The notes under the pieces: model-generated | The model's database searches: none | Seen by the model: the letters and a program-made list of their open reading frames with translations, nothing else | Told to the model about the DNA's origin: nothing | Position numbers and translations under genes: made by a program | Shown: one piece after another, positions 15,970-25,013 of the stretch | Position numbering within the stretch: position 1 is the first letter of the stretch | Layout of the letters: each line of letters opens with the position of its first letter | DNA from: Nocardia africana NBRC 100379 | GTDB taxonomy: Bacteria; Actinomycetota; Actinomycetes; Mycobacteriales; Mycobacteriaceae | Reading direction: 5' to 3' | NCBI RefSeq assembly: GCF_001612635.1 | Contig: NZ_BDAV01000006.1 | Coordinates: forward strand, 434,001 to 498,000 | Length of the DNA: 64,000 nt

Positions 15970-16716
15970 TCAGCTCACGAGCTTGGTGACCCAATCCGAA
16001 TTTTCGACATCGACGTTCTTGCCGCCGTCGAGCACGGTGGGGGTCTGCACCTGGCCGACCGCGTCCTTCAACGCCGCCAGCGACGACTGGGCGTGATTCC
16101 GGGCCGAATCCACCCGGTCGCCCTTGGCGATGCAGGATTGCACCTCCGGCGAGGCACCGGAATCCTTGGCGATCGCGGCCAATTGATCGTTGGTCAGATT
16201 GCCGCCGTCCTCACTCGGCTGCTTGGTGGTGAACAGCGCCATGTGGAACTTCGAAAACACCGGGCCGTCACCGGCATCGGCCACACATTCGCTCGCGGCC
16301 ACCGCGCGGGTCGAATAGTCCTTACTGCTGGACTTGGGATCCAGGAAGTTCACGAACCGATAGCGCACCGCGAGCTTCCCCTGGTCGATCGCTTTGGCGA
16401 TCTGCTGTCCGTAGTAATGCTCGAGCGCCCCGCAGGACGGGCACATCGGATCCTCGAACATATCGATCGTCTTCGCCGCGGAGGTCTTACCGAGCACGAT
16501 CGCGCCGTCGGAATCCAGTAGCGCCTGTACCGCCGGATCGTGCGCGGCGCCGTACCCGTCCTCCTGCACCGTCAGACCATGGTCGCTGTTCCAGCGCACG
16601 ACGAGCACCACGATCACCGCGACGACGACCAGCGCCACCGCACCCAGCGCATAAGTGGTGCGATTCGACATCGGTCGCGGCGTGTATTTCGAATCCGAGG
16701 AATTCACGGCGTCCAC
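15970..16716 (-). CDS. Membrane-anchored DsbA-like thioredoxin-fold protein
   Basis: 248 residues. One membrane span (about 23-40) is followed by an extracytoplasmic thioredoxin fold with active-site CPSC (Cys92 and Cys95) and a likely cis-Pro loop near the C-terminus (QTPTV). Two further Cys residues (AASECV and VQSCIA) could form a structural disulfide. The role is forming or shuffling disulfides in exported proteins, as for mycobacterial DsbA-like proteins. The start is at 16716; an internal Met (16671) is an alternative just before the membrane span. Confidence 0.85.
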   Translation of the reverse strand: MDAVNSSDSKYTPRPMSNRTTYALGAVALVVVAVIVVLVVRWNSDHGLTVQEDGYGAAHDPAVQALLDSDGAIVLGKTSAAKTIDMFEDPMCPSCGALEHYYGQQIAKAIDQGKLAVRYRFVNFLDPKSSSKDYSTRAVAASECVADAGDGPVFSKFHMALFTTKQPSEDGGNLTNDQLAAIAKDSGASPEVQSCIAKGDRVDSARNHAQSSLAALKDAVGQVQTPTVLDGGKNVDVENSDWVTKLVS

Positions 16717-16782
16717 TCTGCCAAAACCGGTCCGTCGCCGGAATCCGGCCGTCCGATTTCCCGGCGACCGGAATTCGCCCGC

Positions 16783-17379
16783 CTATGCCTGCGGTTCCTC
16801 CGCGTCGCCGGCGGGCACCCCGACCAGCCCGTAGAGGACCAATTCCTCGAGCGACCGCGCGAAACCCTCCGTATCGTCGATGTCCCGGATACACATGGCG
16901 AACAGCGCGGCGCCGGCGATCATGTCCAGCACCGTGTCGGAATCGATCCCGCCACGCACCGCACCGGATTCCAGATACCGCGCGAGTTCGCGCCGGGTCG
17001 GCGTGTCCAGCCGCGCCGAGAGTTTCTGATAGAGACCGGAATCCGCTCGCATCTCGGTCATCAATCCGGGCATCGCCTCACGCGCGGGCCGGGCCCCGAA
17101 AAGCTGGATCGTGCCCCGGATAACCGTGCGGATCTCCTCGACCAGATCGCCGGCCTCCTCCTCGCCGCCCACATCCGGAAAGACCGCGCGCGCGATCAGA
17201 TGGGCCTTCGACGGCCAGCGCCGGTAGATGGCGGGCCGGCTCACCCCGGCACGGGTGGCGATCGCATCGATCGAGACGGCGGCATAGCCGCGTTCCACCA
17301 GCAGCTCGCGGGCGGCCCCGAGGACCGCTCGATCCACCTCCGGATCGCGATGCGGCCCGAGTCGATGGCGAGCGTTCAC
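16783..17379 (-). CDS. TetR-family regulator, divergent from an SDR
   Basis: 198 residues, GTG start at 17379. TetR HTH at about residues 14-60 (SRPAIYRRWPSKAHLI recognition helix), with a TetR C-terminal domain of the type found in mycolate actinobacteria. It diverges from an SDR gene and two near-palindromic sites lie between them (17414-17428 and 17438-17452). It therefore probably represses itself and the SDR/DapB-like pair. Ligand unknown. Confidence 0.86.
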   Translation of the reverse strand: MNARHRLGPHRDPEVDRAVLGAARELLVERGYAAVSIDAIATRAGVSRPAIYRRWPSKAHLIARAVFPDVGGEEEAGDLVEEIRTVIRGTIQLFGARPAREAMPGLMTEMRADSGLYQKLSARLDTPTRRELARYLESGAVRGGIDSDTVLDMIAGAALFAMCIRDIDDTEGFARSLEELVLYGLVGVPAGDAEEPQA

Positions 17380-17413
17380 GACACAACCGTCCTTGTCAGC
17401 GCGAGCATCTGTC

Positions 17414-17452
17414 GTTACAGTCTGTCACATCTGAGTCGTTACATTCTGTAAC
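17414..17452. promoter_or_regulatory. Tandem TetR operators
   Basis: GTTACATTCTGTAAC (17438-17452) is a perfect palindrome of two 6-base arms. GTTACAGTCTGTCAC (17414-17428) is the same site with one arm mismatch. They are spaced exactly 24 bases apart, about two helical turns, between the divergent tetR and SDR starts. Confidence 0.75.
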
Positions 17453-17473
17453 TGCTGAATCCGAGGAGAAGTC

Positions 17474-18301
17474 GTGTCCACTACCGACCAGCCGATCGCC
17501 ACCGCGGATACCTACCGGCCACTCCCCCTGCTCGAGGGCAAGGTCGTCGTGCTGTCGGGTGTGGGCCCCGGCCTGGGCCGCGCACTGGGCACCGAGGCCG
17601 CTCGGATGGGCGCGGATCTGGTGCTGGTCAGCCGCACCGAACGCCGGCTGGAGAAGATGGCCGAGGTGGTGCGGTCCCATGGCCGCAAGGCGCTGGTGGT
17701 GCCCACCGACATCACCGACGAAGAGCAGCGGCGTGCGCTGGTGGACCGAGCCCTGGCCGAGTTCGGCCGGGTCGACTGCCTGATCAACAACGCCTTCGCC
17801 ATCCCGCCGATGGAACCGATCACCGGCATCGAACTGGACGCCCTGCGCACCGCGAACGAGACGAATGTCTTCGCGCCCCTGCGGCTTTCAACGCTGTTCG
17901 CCGATGCGCTGGCCGCGACACGCGGCTCGATCATCATGCTCAACTCCTGCGTGAGTTTCGATTCCGAGCCGATCTACGCCGGCTACAAGCTGTCGAAAGG
18001 CACACTCGCTCACCTGGCCTCGTCGCTGGCGACCGAACTGGGTCCGCGCGGCATCCGGGTCAACAGTGTCGCGCCCTCCTACATCTACGAGGACGTGAAC
18101 AAGGCGTACTTCGACTGGCTGGCCGCGCAGGACGGCGTCACCCACGAGGAGATCTATCGGCGCAAGGCCGAACCGACCGACCTCAAACGCCTCGCCGCGC
18201 CCGAGGAGGTGGCCCGCGCCGCCCTGTTCCTCGCCAGCGACCTCGCCTCCGCCGTGACGGGCCAGATCCTCACCGTCGACTGCGGCGAATACCACAACTG
18301 A
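17474..18301 (+). CDS. SDR family oxidoreductase
   Basis: 275 residues, classical short-chain dehydrogenase. Gly loop GVGPGLG at 29-35, NNAFA at 105-109, and a catalytic Ser158 / Tyr171-xxx-Lys175 set with canonical spacing. It has the ending LTVDCGEYHN instead of the usual DGG. GTG start with a GAGGAGA ribosome site. It is followed 26 bases later by a DapB-like reductase, so the two may act on one substrate, possibly steroid- or terpenoid-like (guess). Operators of the divergent TetR gene overlap its promoter region. Confidence 0.9.
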   Translation: MSTTDQPIATADTYRPLPLLEGKVVVLSGVGPGLGRALGTEAARMGADLVLVSRTERRLEKMAEVVRSHGRKALVVPTDITDEEQRRALVDRALAEFGRVDCLINNAFAIPPMEPITGIELDALRTANETNVFAPLRLSTLFADALAATRGSIIMLNSCVSFDSEPIYAGYKLSKGTLAHLASSLATELGPRGIRVNSVAPSYIYEDVNKAYFDWLAAQDGVTHEEIYRRKAEPTDLKRLAAPEEVARAALFLASDLASAVTGQILTVDCGEYHN

Positions 18302-18327
18302 AACACTCACGGCTGCAAGGAGTTCCG

Positions 18328-19407
18328 GTGACAGACGCGAAGAAGCGAATCGTCCTCTGGGGTACCGGTGTGGTGGGCTCCATGGTGCTCGCCGAGATCA
18401 TCCGCCATCCGCTCTTCGAACTCGCGGGCGTCGGCGTCAGCAATCCGGACAAGGTCGGGCGCGACGCCGGATCGCTGTGCGGCGGCGGCGAAACCGGTAT
18501 CCGCGCTACGGATTCGGTGGAGGAACTGATCGCGCTGCGCCCGGATGCGGTGGTGCACTACGGGCCGACCGCACAGTTCGCCGACGAGAACATCCGGGTC
18601 ATCGGGTCGTTCCTGCGGGCGGGTATCGACGTGTGCTCCACGGCGATGACACCGTGGGTGTGGCCGGATATGGCGCAGACACCGGCCGCCTGGCGCGATC
18701 CGATCACCGAGGCGTGCGCCGCGGGTGGCGCGTCCTGCTTCACCACCGGTATCGATCCCGGCTTCGCCAACGACCTGTTCCCGATGACCCTGCTGGGCCT
18801 GTGTGGCGAGGTGGAGTCCGTACGCGCCTCGGAGTTGCTCGACTACACCGCCTACGAAGGCGATTACGAAGTCGAAATGGGTATCGGGCGGCCGCCGGAA
18901 TACCAGGCCATGCTGGAGATCCCCGACTTGCTGATCATGGCGTGGGGCGCCACCGTGCCGATGATCGCGACCGCCGTGGGCATCGAACTCGACGATGTCA
19001 CCACCACGTGGGAGAAATGGGTGACGCCCGTGGATCGCCCGTCCGCGAAGGGCGTCGTCGCGGCCGGCAACGTCGCCGCCATCCGGTTCACCATCAACGG
19101 CGTCTACCACGGCCGCGAGGTCATCACCCTCGAACACGTCAACCGCATCGGCACCGACGCGGCTCCCGACTGGCCCGCCGGCACGAAGGACGATGTGTAC
19201 CGGGTCGATATCGTCGGCTCGCCGTCCATTTCCCAGGAGACCTCGTTCCGGTTCACCGACGGATCCGGGCGCACTCCCGCCGTGGCGGGATGTCTCGCCA
19301 CCGGAATGCGGGCCCTGAATGCCGTCCCCGCCGTCAACGCCCTGCCGCCCGGCTGGGTGACGCCGCTGGATCTGCCTCTCGTTCCAGGGGCCGGCACCAT
19401 TCGCTGA
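18328..19407 (+). CDS. DapB-like NAD(P)-dependent reductase
   Basis: 359 residues. Rossmann loop GTGVVG (12-17), an N-terminal dihydrodipicolinate-reductase-like domain to about 130 and a longer C-terminal alpha/beta domain. It is too long and has the wrong C-terminus for lysine-pathway DapB (about 250 residues); it matches the group annotated as dihydrodipicolinate reductase family or 2,4-diaminopentanoate dehydrogenase-like, common in mycobacteria. GTG start with AAGGAG seven bases upstream. Likely in an operon with the SDR. Substrate unknown. Confidence 0.8.
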   Translation: MTDAKKRIVLWGTGVVGSMVLAEIIRHPLFELAGVGVSNPDKVGRDAGSLCGGGETGIRATDSVEELIALRPDAVVHYGPTAQFADENIRVIGSFLRAGIDVCSTAMTPWVWPDMAQTPAAWRDPITEACAAGGASCFTTGIDPGFANDLFPMTLLGLCGEVESVRASELLDYTAYEGDYEVEMGIGRPPEYQAMLEIPDLLIMAWGATVPMIATAVGIELDDVTTTWEKWVTPVDRPSAKGVVAAGNVAAIRFTINGVYHGREVITLEHVNRIGTDAAPDWPAGTKDDVYRVDIVGSPSISQETSFRFTDGSGRTPAVAGCLATGMRALNAVPAVNALPPGWVTPLDLPLVPGAGTIR

Positions 19408-19447
19408 CCGAAAGACGCTCTCCGCTGACGCTATTCACAGACCGACG

Positions 19448-19488
19448 CCGGACTCGCGCCGGATGTCACGTGGCCGGCGCGAGTTCGG
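19448..19488. terminator. Bidirectional hairpin terminator
   Basis: Arms with core ACTCGCGCCGG (19452-19462) and CCGGCGCGAGT (19474-19484), extendable to 15 pairs with one G-U, between convergent genes. Confidence 0.7.
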
Positions 19489-19496
19489 AGTGACAC

Positions 19497-20210
19497 TCAC
19501 TTCGCCGGCTGGCCCTTCGGGACGAACGGCTCGTTGACGGTGGTGAAGTACTGGATCACCGAGGCGACGGCCACCGGAGCCGCGACCAGCAAGGCGCCGG
19601 CGAAGGCGCCGATTCCCGCCCCTACGGCGATACCGGCCAGGCAGCCCGCCAACGGGCCCGCGCCGAACAGCGCGGCGAGAATGCCGGTGACGACGGCGCC
19701 GACGAGCGCTCCGCCCACGCATCCGGCGATGCCGCCGATCGCGGTGCCGACCGCCGCGCCACCGGCCGCGGCGGTCGTAATCTGCAGGGCCGCACGGGAG
19801 AACGCCGCCTGCTCGCGCTCGTAGCGGGTGCGCCACGGCGCCTCGTCCTCGAAGGGCAACGCGACCGGGGTGAGGGTGGCGGTGTGGTCACGAATCGACG
19901 CCTCGACCGGATACTCGATGTCGTCGACGCGAATCGACAGCGGGATTCCGGCCAGCACCGTACCGGAGGCGGATCGGATTCGGAAGATCCCGTCCGAGAC
20001 GTCCATCGAACCGGAATCGGTCGTGATCACCGCCGCGGCACCGGTATTCACGGCCCGGTAGTGCACAGCACCGTCGGGCACGGTAGCGCTCGACGCTGCT
20101 GCATCCGGCGTGACGGGGTCGGCCGCGGCGTATGCGGACGAGGCGGTGACGGTCGCGATGGCGAGCGTGGTGGCGGCTACCCAATGTGCAAACAACATGC
20201 TGTGGAACAT
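19497..20210 (-). CDS. Secreted protein with Gly/Ala-rich glycine-zipper region
   Basis: 237 residues. Signal peptide (hydrophobic core to ASSAYA, cleavage about residue 28), then a beta-rich part of about 90 residues, then a long Gly/Ala-rich hydrophobic region (about 145-215, repeated GGxxG and GAxxG steps) like a glycine-zipper that can insert in membranes. The layout resembles the Nocardia/Rhodococcus secreted family annotated as DUF8020. Role unknown. Start chosen at ATG 20210; an internal Met (residue 5) is also possible. Confidence 0.7.
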   Translation of the reverse strand: MFHSMLFAHWVAATTLAIATVTASSAYAAADPVTPDAAASSATVPDGAVHYRAVNTGAAAVITTDSGSMDVSDGIFRIRSASGTVLAGIPLSIRVDDIEYPVEASIRDHTATLTPVALPFEDEAPWRTRYEREQAAFSRAALQITTAAAGGAAVGTAIGGIAGCVGGALVGAVVTGILAALFGAGPLAGCLAGIAVGAGIGAFAGALLVAAPVAVASVIQYFTTVNEPFVPKGQPAK

Positions 20211-20375
20211 GTCACAGCGCGGCGCGAGCGGGGGCGTGCCTCTCGGTCAGCGGGACACTCGCGGTGAACCGGGATTCCGGCCCGATGCGCCGGCTATCGG
20301 CACCCACCTCCGGCCGCGCACGACGAATCGCCGCCGGCGGCACCGGCGGCGAGACATCGTGCGTCACAGTGTTAT

Positions 20376-21569
20376 TCAGCGACCACAGGAAGTGGGGGTC
20401 GACTCGCCCGCCATCACCCGCGCCACGAAATCCTGGGCGTCGGCCAGGGACGCGGGCACACTGCCGCGATGATCCTGGCCGGCGTAGACGCGGTAATCGA
20501 CGTGTATTCCCTTGCCGCACAGGGTTTTCACCAGAGCGTCGGTACCCGGTTTCGCGACGGCGGCGTCGGCCGTGCCCTGGGCGATCAATGTCGGGACGGC
20601 CGGTGTCACCCGGCTGGGGTCCTGCGCGTCCAGATAGCGGGTCAGCGGGCCGACGTCCGCGTTCGGCGCGAAGACCTGGGCCGGCGGCACCGGTGGCACG
20701 GCGCGGATCTGGGCGAGGCATCCGGTCCGCGCGGCCGTGAGCAGCGGCGCGGCCTGTCGCGTCACCAACGCGTCCGGATCGATGGCCGGTTCGGCGGCGT
20801 GCGCCCCCAGCAGAATCACCGGCAGGAACGCCTCGGCGGCTTCGGCGCCGGGGCGATTCGATCGCAGGTAGTCGACGGTGCCGCTGAGCCCCACCCCGCC
20901 GGGCGCGATCGACACCGCGCCCTTCAGTTCCAGCTCGGGAGCCCGCTCGGCTCCGGCCTGCGCGGTGAACAATGCCGCGTGCCCGCCCTGGCTGTGGCCG
21001 GCGACCACCCAGCGTTTTCCGATCGTGGGATCCAGTGCCCGAGCCGCGCGCACGATGTCGACGACCGTATCGGCCTCGCTCGTGCCGTTGATGTACGGAT
21101 GCCCGCCGGGCGTACCGAGCCCTTCGTAGTCGGTCTGAACCACCGCGTAGCCCTTGGCGATCCAGGTGTCGAGGATCCGGTTCACCGGTCCCAGGTAGTC
21201 GTGATCCGGGCCGTCCGCGGTGTCGGCGGAGGGGGCGCACGTGCCGGCGTAGCCGGTGGTGCCGTGCGCCCAGCTGAGCACCGGCCAGCCGTCTTTCGGC
21301 GGCGCTCCCGCGGGCACCGCGACCGTGCCCGACACCACGATCGGCTGCCCGTGCGCGTCGTCGGAGACATAGGTGATCAGGCGAGTGCTCGCCGCACCGG
21401 ACAGGGCGGCGTCACTCGTCAGCGGCCGCGCGGTCAGCAACTGTCCCGCGCGCAGGGCGGGGGTGCCGGAATCGGTGTCCGAGGCGCCGGAGCAGGCGGC
21501 GGCCAACAAGCCCACTGCCAGGACACCGACGCCGATCCGAGCCGATTTCCGCATTCGACGAGCCGGCAC
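20376..21569 (-). CDS. Secreted lipase-family lipoprotein
   Basis: 397 residues from GTG 21569, which has GGAG six bases upstream; ATG 21554 is the alternative. The lipoprotein signal ends at AAACSG. The body is an alpha/beta hydrolase of the actinobacterial LIP (secretory lipase) family: WAHGTTGYAG oxyanion region, nucleophile in GHSQGG, and Asp/His near the C-terminus (QDHRGS). It likely hydrolyses triacylglycerols or esters outside the cell. Same strand as the downstream secreted protein but 165 bases apart, so probably independent. Confidence 0.87.
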   Translation of the reverse strand: MPARRMRKSARIGVGVLAVGLLAAACSGASDTDSGTPALRAGQLLTARPLTSDAALSGAASTRLITYVSDDAHGQPIVVSGTVAVPAGAPPKDGWPVLSWAHGTTGYAGTCAPSADTADGPDHDYLGPVNRILDTWIAKGYAVVQTDYEGLGTPGGHPYINGTSEADTVVDIVRAARALDPTIGKRWVVAGHSQGGHAALFTAQAGAERAPELELKGAVSIAPGGVGLSGTVDYLRSNRPGAEAAEAFLPVILLGAHAAEPAIDPDALVTRQAAPLLTAARTGCLAQIRAVPPVPPAQVFAPNADVGPLTRYLDAQDPSRVTPAVPTLIAQGTADAAVAKPGTDALVKTLCGKGIHVDYRVYAGQDHRGSVPASLADAQDFVARVMAGESTPTSCGR

Positions 21570-21679
21570 AGTGATCTCCGATCTGTGGATCCAGTAGTTC
21601 GGCCACAGGGTAGGGCGGTCGCGGCGATCGAAAGCCGATCCTCCCGCCAGGTAGGACCACGCGGCCGAAGCGACGGAAA

Positions 21680-22897
21680 TCAGCCGACGGTCGCGGGGAC
21701 CGGATGCCGCCGCAGCGGCTCGCGCACCACCGTCCAGCTGGCCGCGGCCACCACCAGCAACGCGCCGGTCGCCGCGAGCGCGAATCCGAACGATGCCCGC
21801 TGTGCCAGCCACCCGATCGCGACCGGGCCCACCACGGTGCCGAGATCGGCGGCCATCTGGAATCCGGCCAGCACGGGGCCGCCGCGCGCCCTCGGGCCGA
21901 TCACATCGGCGACAGCGGCCTGCTGCGCGGGCGTGTACATCCCCGAGCCGAGACCGGCCACGAACGAGGCCCCCAGCAGCCACACCAGATTCGGCGCGAG
22001 CCCCAGCGCGATCGTGCCCGTCGCGCACACCAGGGTGCCGGCGATGAGGAAGGGTCTGCGCCCCCATCGATCCGACATCCGGCCGGAGGCGAACAGCACC
22101 GCGGCATTTCCCGCGGCGAACACCGTCAACGCCACCCCGGCGACTCCCGGGGACTCGCCGAGTACCTCGACCACCAGCAGCGGCACCAGCGCCATCCGCA
22201 CCCCGAACACGGCCGCGCCGTTGGCGAAATTGGACCACAACACCGCCCGGTACACCGGATCGGCCAGTGCGCGGCCGAAACTCACCACCGGCATCGGCTC
22301 CGCGCCCACCGGCTCGGCCAGCCGCGATCCGCGCAGCTTCCAGAACACGACCGCGCTCGCCGCCAGCAGGGCCACCGCGTAGATCGCGAACGGGGCGCGC
22401 AATCCGAGCCCGCTCAGCGCACCGCCGAGCAGCGGACCGGCCAGCGAGCCGATCAGGAAACTGGTGGACCACAGCCCGGAGACCCGCCCGCGCTCGCCGG
22501 GCGGCGACAACCGGATGACCAGCCCCAGCGAGGACACCGTGAACATGGTCGATCCGATGCCGCCCAGCGAACGCAGCACGATCAACTGCCAATAGGTCTG
22601 CGCCAGCGCACACGCGCCGGTGGACAGGGCCACGATCAGCAGACCCGTCAGATACAGCGCCCGCTCACCGAACCGCTGGACCAGTCGCCCGCTCACCGGC
22701 GCGAACAGCAGGCGCATCAGCGCGAAGCTGCTCACGATCGCCGAGGCGGCCGCGACACCGACGCCGAAGCTGCGCGCGTACTGCGGCAATGCCGGTGCGA
22801 CCAGCCCGAATCCGAGCGCGATGATGAATGCCGCGCCGATCAGCACCCAGATCTCGGCGGGCAGCCGGGAACCGGCTCCGTCTCTGTCGTTCACCAC
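21680..22897 (-). CDS. MFS transporter (DHA1-type, 12 spans)
   Basis: About 405 residues with twelve predicted spans and MFS motif A copies (GRLVQRFGER in the N half, GRMSDRWGRR in the C half). Probably a proton-coupled drug or metabolite exporter. Start is GTG 22897 or 22894, 11-14 bases after the pgm stop; no independent ribosome site is visible, so translation may depend on pgm. A much longer in-frame reading upstream lies antiparallel to pgm codons and is not real. Confidence 0.85.
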   Translation of the reverse strand: MVNDRDGAGSRLPAEIWVLIGAAFIIALGFGLVAPALPQYARSFGVGVAAASAIVSSFALMRLLFAPVSGRLVQRFGERALYLTGLLIVALSTGACALAQTYWQLIVLRSLGGIGSTMFTVSSLGLVIRLSPPGERGRVSGLWSTSFLIGSLAGPLLGGALSGLGLRAPFAIYAVALLAASAVVFWKLRGSRLAEPVGAEPMPVVSFGRALADPVYRAVLWSNFANGAAVFGVRMALVPLLVVEVLGESPGVAGVALTVFAAGNAAVLFASGRMSDRWGRRPFLIAGTLVCATGTIALGLAPNLVWLLGASFVAGLGSGMYTPAQQAAVADVIGPRARGGPVLAGFQMAADLGTVVGPVAIGWLAQRASFGFALAATGALLVVAAASWTVVREPLRRHPVPATVG

Positions 22898-22908
22898 ATG
22901 TCCGCGAA

Positions 22909-24564
22909 TCAGTCGACCGCGGGCTCCTCGATGCCGAGTGCGCGTCCGACCACTTCCTCCGCCGCCGCCTGTACCCGGGCCAGATGTTCGGGCCCTTCGA
23001 AGGATTCGGCGTAGATCTTGTACTTGTCCTCGGTGCCCGACGGACGGGCCGCGAACCACGCGTTCTCGGTGGTCACCTTCACCCCGCCCAGCGCCGCGCC
23101 GTTGCCGCGGGCGCGGGTCTGTACCGAGAGCACCGGTTCCCCGGCGATGTCGGTGGTGGTGATGTCGTCCGGCGTCAGCGCGGCCAGCCGCCGCTTCTGC
23201 TCGGCATTCGCGGCGGCATCGATGCGGGCGTACGCCGGTGTGCCGTAACGCTTTTCGAGCTCGGCATAGCGCGCCGACGGACTCTGGCCGGTGACGGCGG
23301 TGATCTCGGCGGCCAGCAGCGCCAGCAGGATGCCGTCCTTGTCCGTGGTCCACACCGTGCCGTCGTGGCGGAGGAACGAGGCCCCGGCGCTCTCCTCGCC
23401 ACCGAAAGCCAGGGAACCGCTGAACAATCCGGGGACGAACCATTTGAAGCCGACCGGCACCTCGTGGGTCTGCCGGCCCAGCACGCCGACCACTCGATCG
23501 ATCATCGAGGAGGTCACCGCGGTCTTGCCGATCTTGGTCAGCGCGTCCCACCCCATCCGGTTCGCGACCAGATATTCGATCGCCACCGCCAGGAAGTGGT
23601 TCGGATTCATCAATCCCGCATCGGGTGTCACGATGCCGTGCCGGTCGGCGTCGGCGTCGTTGCCGGTGGAAATGTCGTAGTCGTCGCGGATCGCCACGAG
23701 CGAGGCCATCGCATAGCGCGAGGAGGGATCCATCCGGATCTTGCCGTCGCTGTCGAGGGTCATGAACCGCCAGGTCGGATCGACGAACGGATTGACCACC
23801 TCGAGTTCGAGGTCGTAGCGCTGGCCGATCTCCTCCCAGTAGTCGACGCTCGCCCCGCCCATCGGGTCCGCGCCCAGCCGGATTCCGGCGCCGCGCACGG
23901 CGTCCAGATTCAACACGTTCGGCAGATCGGCGATGTACTGGTCGAGGTAGTCGTAGCGCTGCACACCGGTGGCCAGCGCGTGCTGCAGCGTGGTGCGTTT
24001 GATCCCGGCCAGCCCGCCGCGCAGCAGTTCGTTGGCGCGGTCGGCGATGGCGTCGGTCGCGACCGTGTCGGCCGGTCCGCCGTGCGGCGGGTTGTATTTG
24101 AAGCCGCCGTCGCGGGGTGGGTTGTGCGAGGGCGTGACCACGATGCCGTCGGCCTGATGGCGGGTGCCGCCCCGATTGTGGCGCAGCACAGCGTGACTGA
24201 GCGCCGGAGTGGGCGTGTAGCGTCCGCGGCTGTCGATCACGGCGGTCACGTCGTTGGCGGCCAGCACCTCCAGCGCGGTGGTCCACGCCGGTTCCGAGAG
24301 CGCGTGCGTGTCGCGAGCCAGATATACCGGGCCGGTGATGCCGCGGGTGGCGCGATACTCCACGATCGCCTGTGTGATGGCGAGGATATGAGCCTCGTTG
24401 AACGCACAATCGAGGCTGGAACCACGATGTCCGGAGGTGCCGAACGCCACCCGCTGCGCGGGTTCGGCAGGGTCGGGGATGCGGCTGTAGTACGCCGTCA
24501 CCAGATGTGGCAGATCCTCGAGATCGCCGGCCCGCGCCGGTCGGCCGGCTCGATCGTGGGCCAT
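22909..24564 (-). CDS. pgm: Phosphoglucomutase, alpha-D-glucose specific
   Basis: 551 residues. ATG at 24564 with GGGAGG seven bases upstream; a 25-residue upstream extension lacks a site. Active-site phosphoserine loop TPSHNP (Ser146), Mg2+ loop DADADR, sugar-binding GGEESAG and C-terminal phosphate-binding RPSGTEDKYK. The enzyme interconverts glucose-1-phosphate and glucose-6-phosphate, linking glycogen, trehalose and cell-wall sugar nucleotide synthesis to glycolysis. Flanked by a DUF190 gene upstream and an MFS gene downstream on the same strand. Confidence 0.95.
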   Translation of the reverse strand: MAHDRAGRPARAGDLEDLPHLVTAYYSRIPDPAEPAQRVAFGTSGHRGSSLDCAFNEAHILAITQAIVEYRATRGITGPVYLARDTHALSEPAWTTALEVLAANDVTAVIDSRGRYTPTPALSHAVLRHNRGGTRHQADGIVVTPSHNPPRDGGFKYNPPHGGPADTVATDAIADRANELLRGGLAGIKRTTLQHALATGVQRYDYLDQYIADLPNVLNLDAVRGAGIRLGADPMGGASVDYWEEIGQRYDLELEVVNPFVDPTWRFMTLDSDGKIRMDPSSRYAMASLVAIRDDYDISTGNDADADRHGIVTPDAGLMNPNHFLAVAIEYLVANRMGWDALTKIGKTAVTSSMIDRVVGVLGRQTHEVPVGFKWFVPGLFSGSLAFGGEESAGASFLRHDGTVWTTDKDGILLALLAAEITAVTGQSPSARYAELEKRYGTPAYARIDAAANAEQKRRLAALTPDDITTTDIAGEPVLSVQTRARGNGAALGGVKVTTENAWFAARPSGTEDKYKIYAESFEGPEHLARVQAAAEEVVGRALGIEEPAVD

Positions 24565-24611
24565 GCTCGGGCCTCCCTTCCTCGGCACCTGCGCCCGGCT
24601 CGTCATCACAA

Positions 24612-25013
24612 TCACGGCGACACCCCGCCCGACTGCCACACCTGAACCGCGGACAGGGTCACGGTCCCGGATTCGAAGAGTTCGGCGTTGGCCACCACGA
24701 AGTCGCGCAGCAGCTGCGAATCGTCGATGATCATCACCATCACGGGCAGGTTCTCGGCGAGATCCAGCATGCGGGTGGTGTGGATGCGTGAGGAGACGCC
24801 GTAGCCCTCCATCCCGCGCCAGACGCTGGCCCCGGCCAGGCCGCTGTCGCGAGCCCGCCGCACGATCTCGTGATAGCGGGGCCGATGCTTGTAGTGGTCG
24901 TCCTCACCCAGCAGCACCGTCAAGCGGGCCGCGGACCGCCAGCGTGGATCCGGCTGCCACGCATCGGCTTCGGTGACGATCTGCATCGCGGACGCGTCCG
25001 GTGCTTCACTCAT
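24612..25013 (-). CDS. DUF190 (PII-like) protein
   Basis: 133 residues. Core LTVLLGEDDHYKHRPRY, then AGASVWRGMEGYG and DLPVM-type strands characteristic of DUF190, a ferredoxin-like fold related to PII signalling proteins. DUF190 genes usually sit beside crcB/fluC fluoride channels; none is present here. It precedes pgm by 47 bases and could be co-transcribed. ATG 25013 preferred; a TTG two codons upstream is possible. Likely a nucleotide- or ion-sensing trimer, function unproven. Confidence 0.82.
   Translation of the reverse strand: MSEAPDASAMQIVTEADAWQPDPRWRSAARLTVLLGEDDHYKHRPRYHEIVRRARDSGLAGASVWRGMEGYGVSSRIHTTRMLDLAENLPVMVMIIDDSQLLRDFVVANAELFESGTVTLSAVQVWQSGGVSP

Noticed and set aside
20376..22613. 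Very long minus-strand frame covering the lipase and part of the MFS gene
   Set aside because: Only the 3' part (from 21569) has a signal peptide, ribosome site and hydrolase motifs; the rest is an Arg/Gly-rich shadow of the MFS gene.
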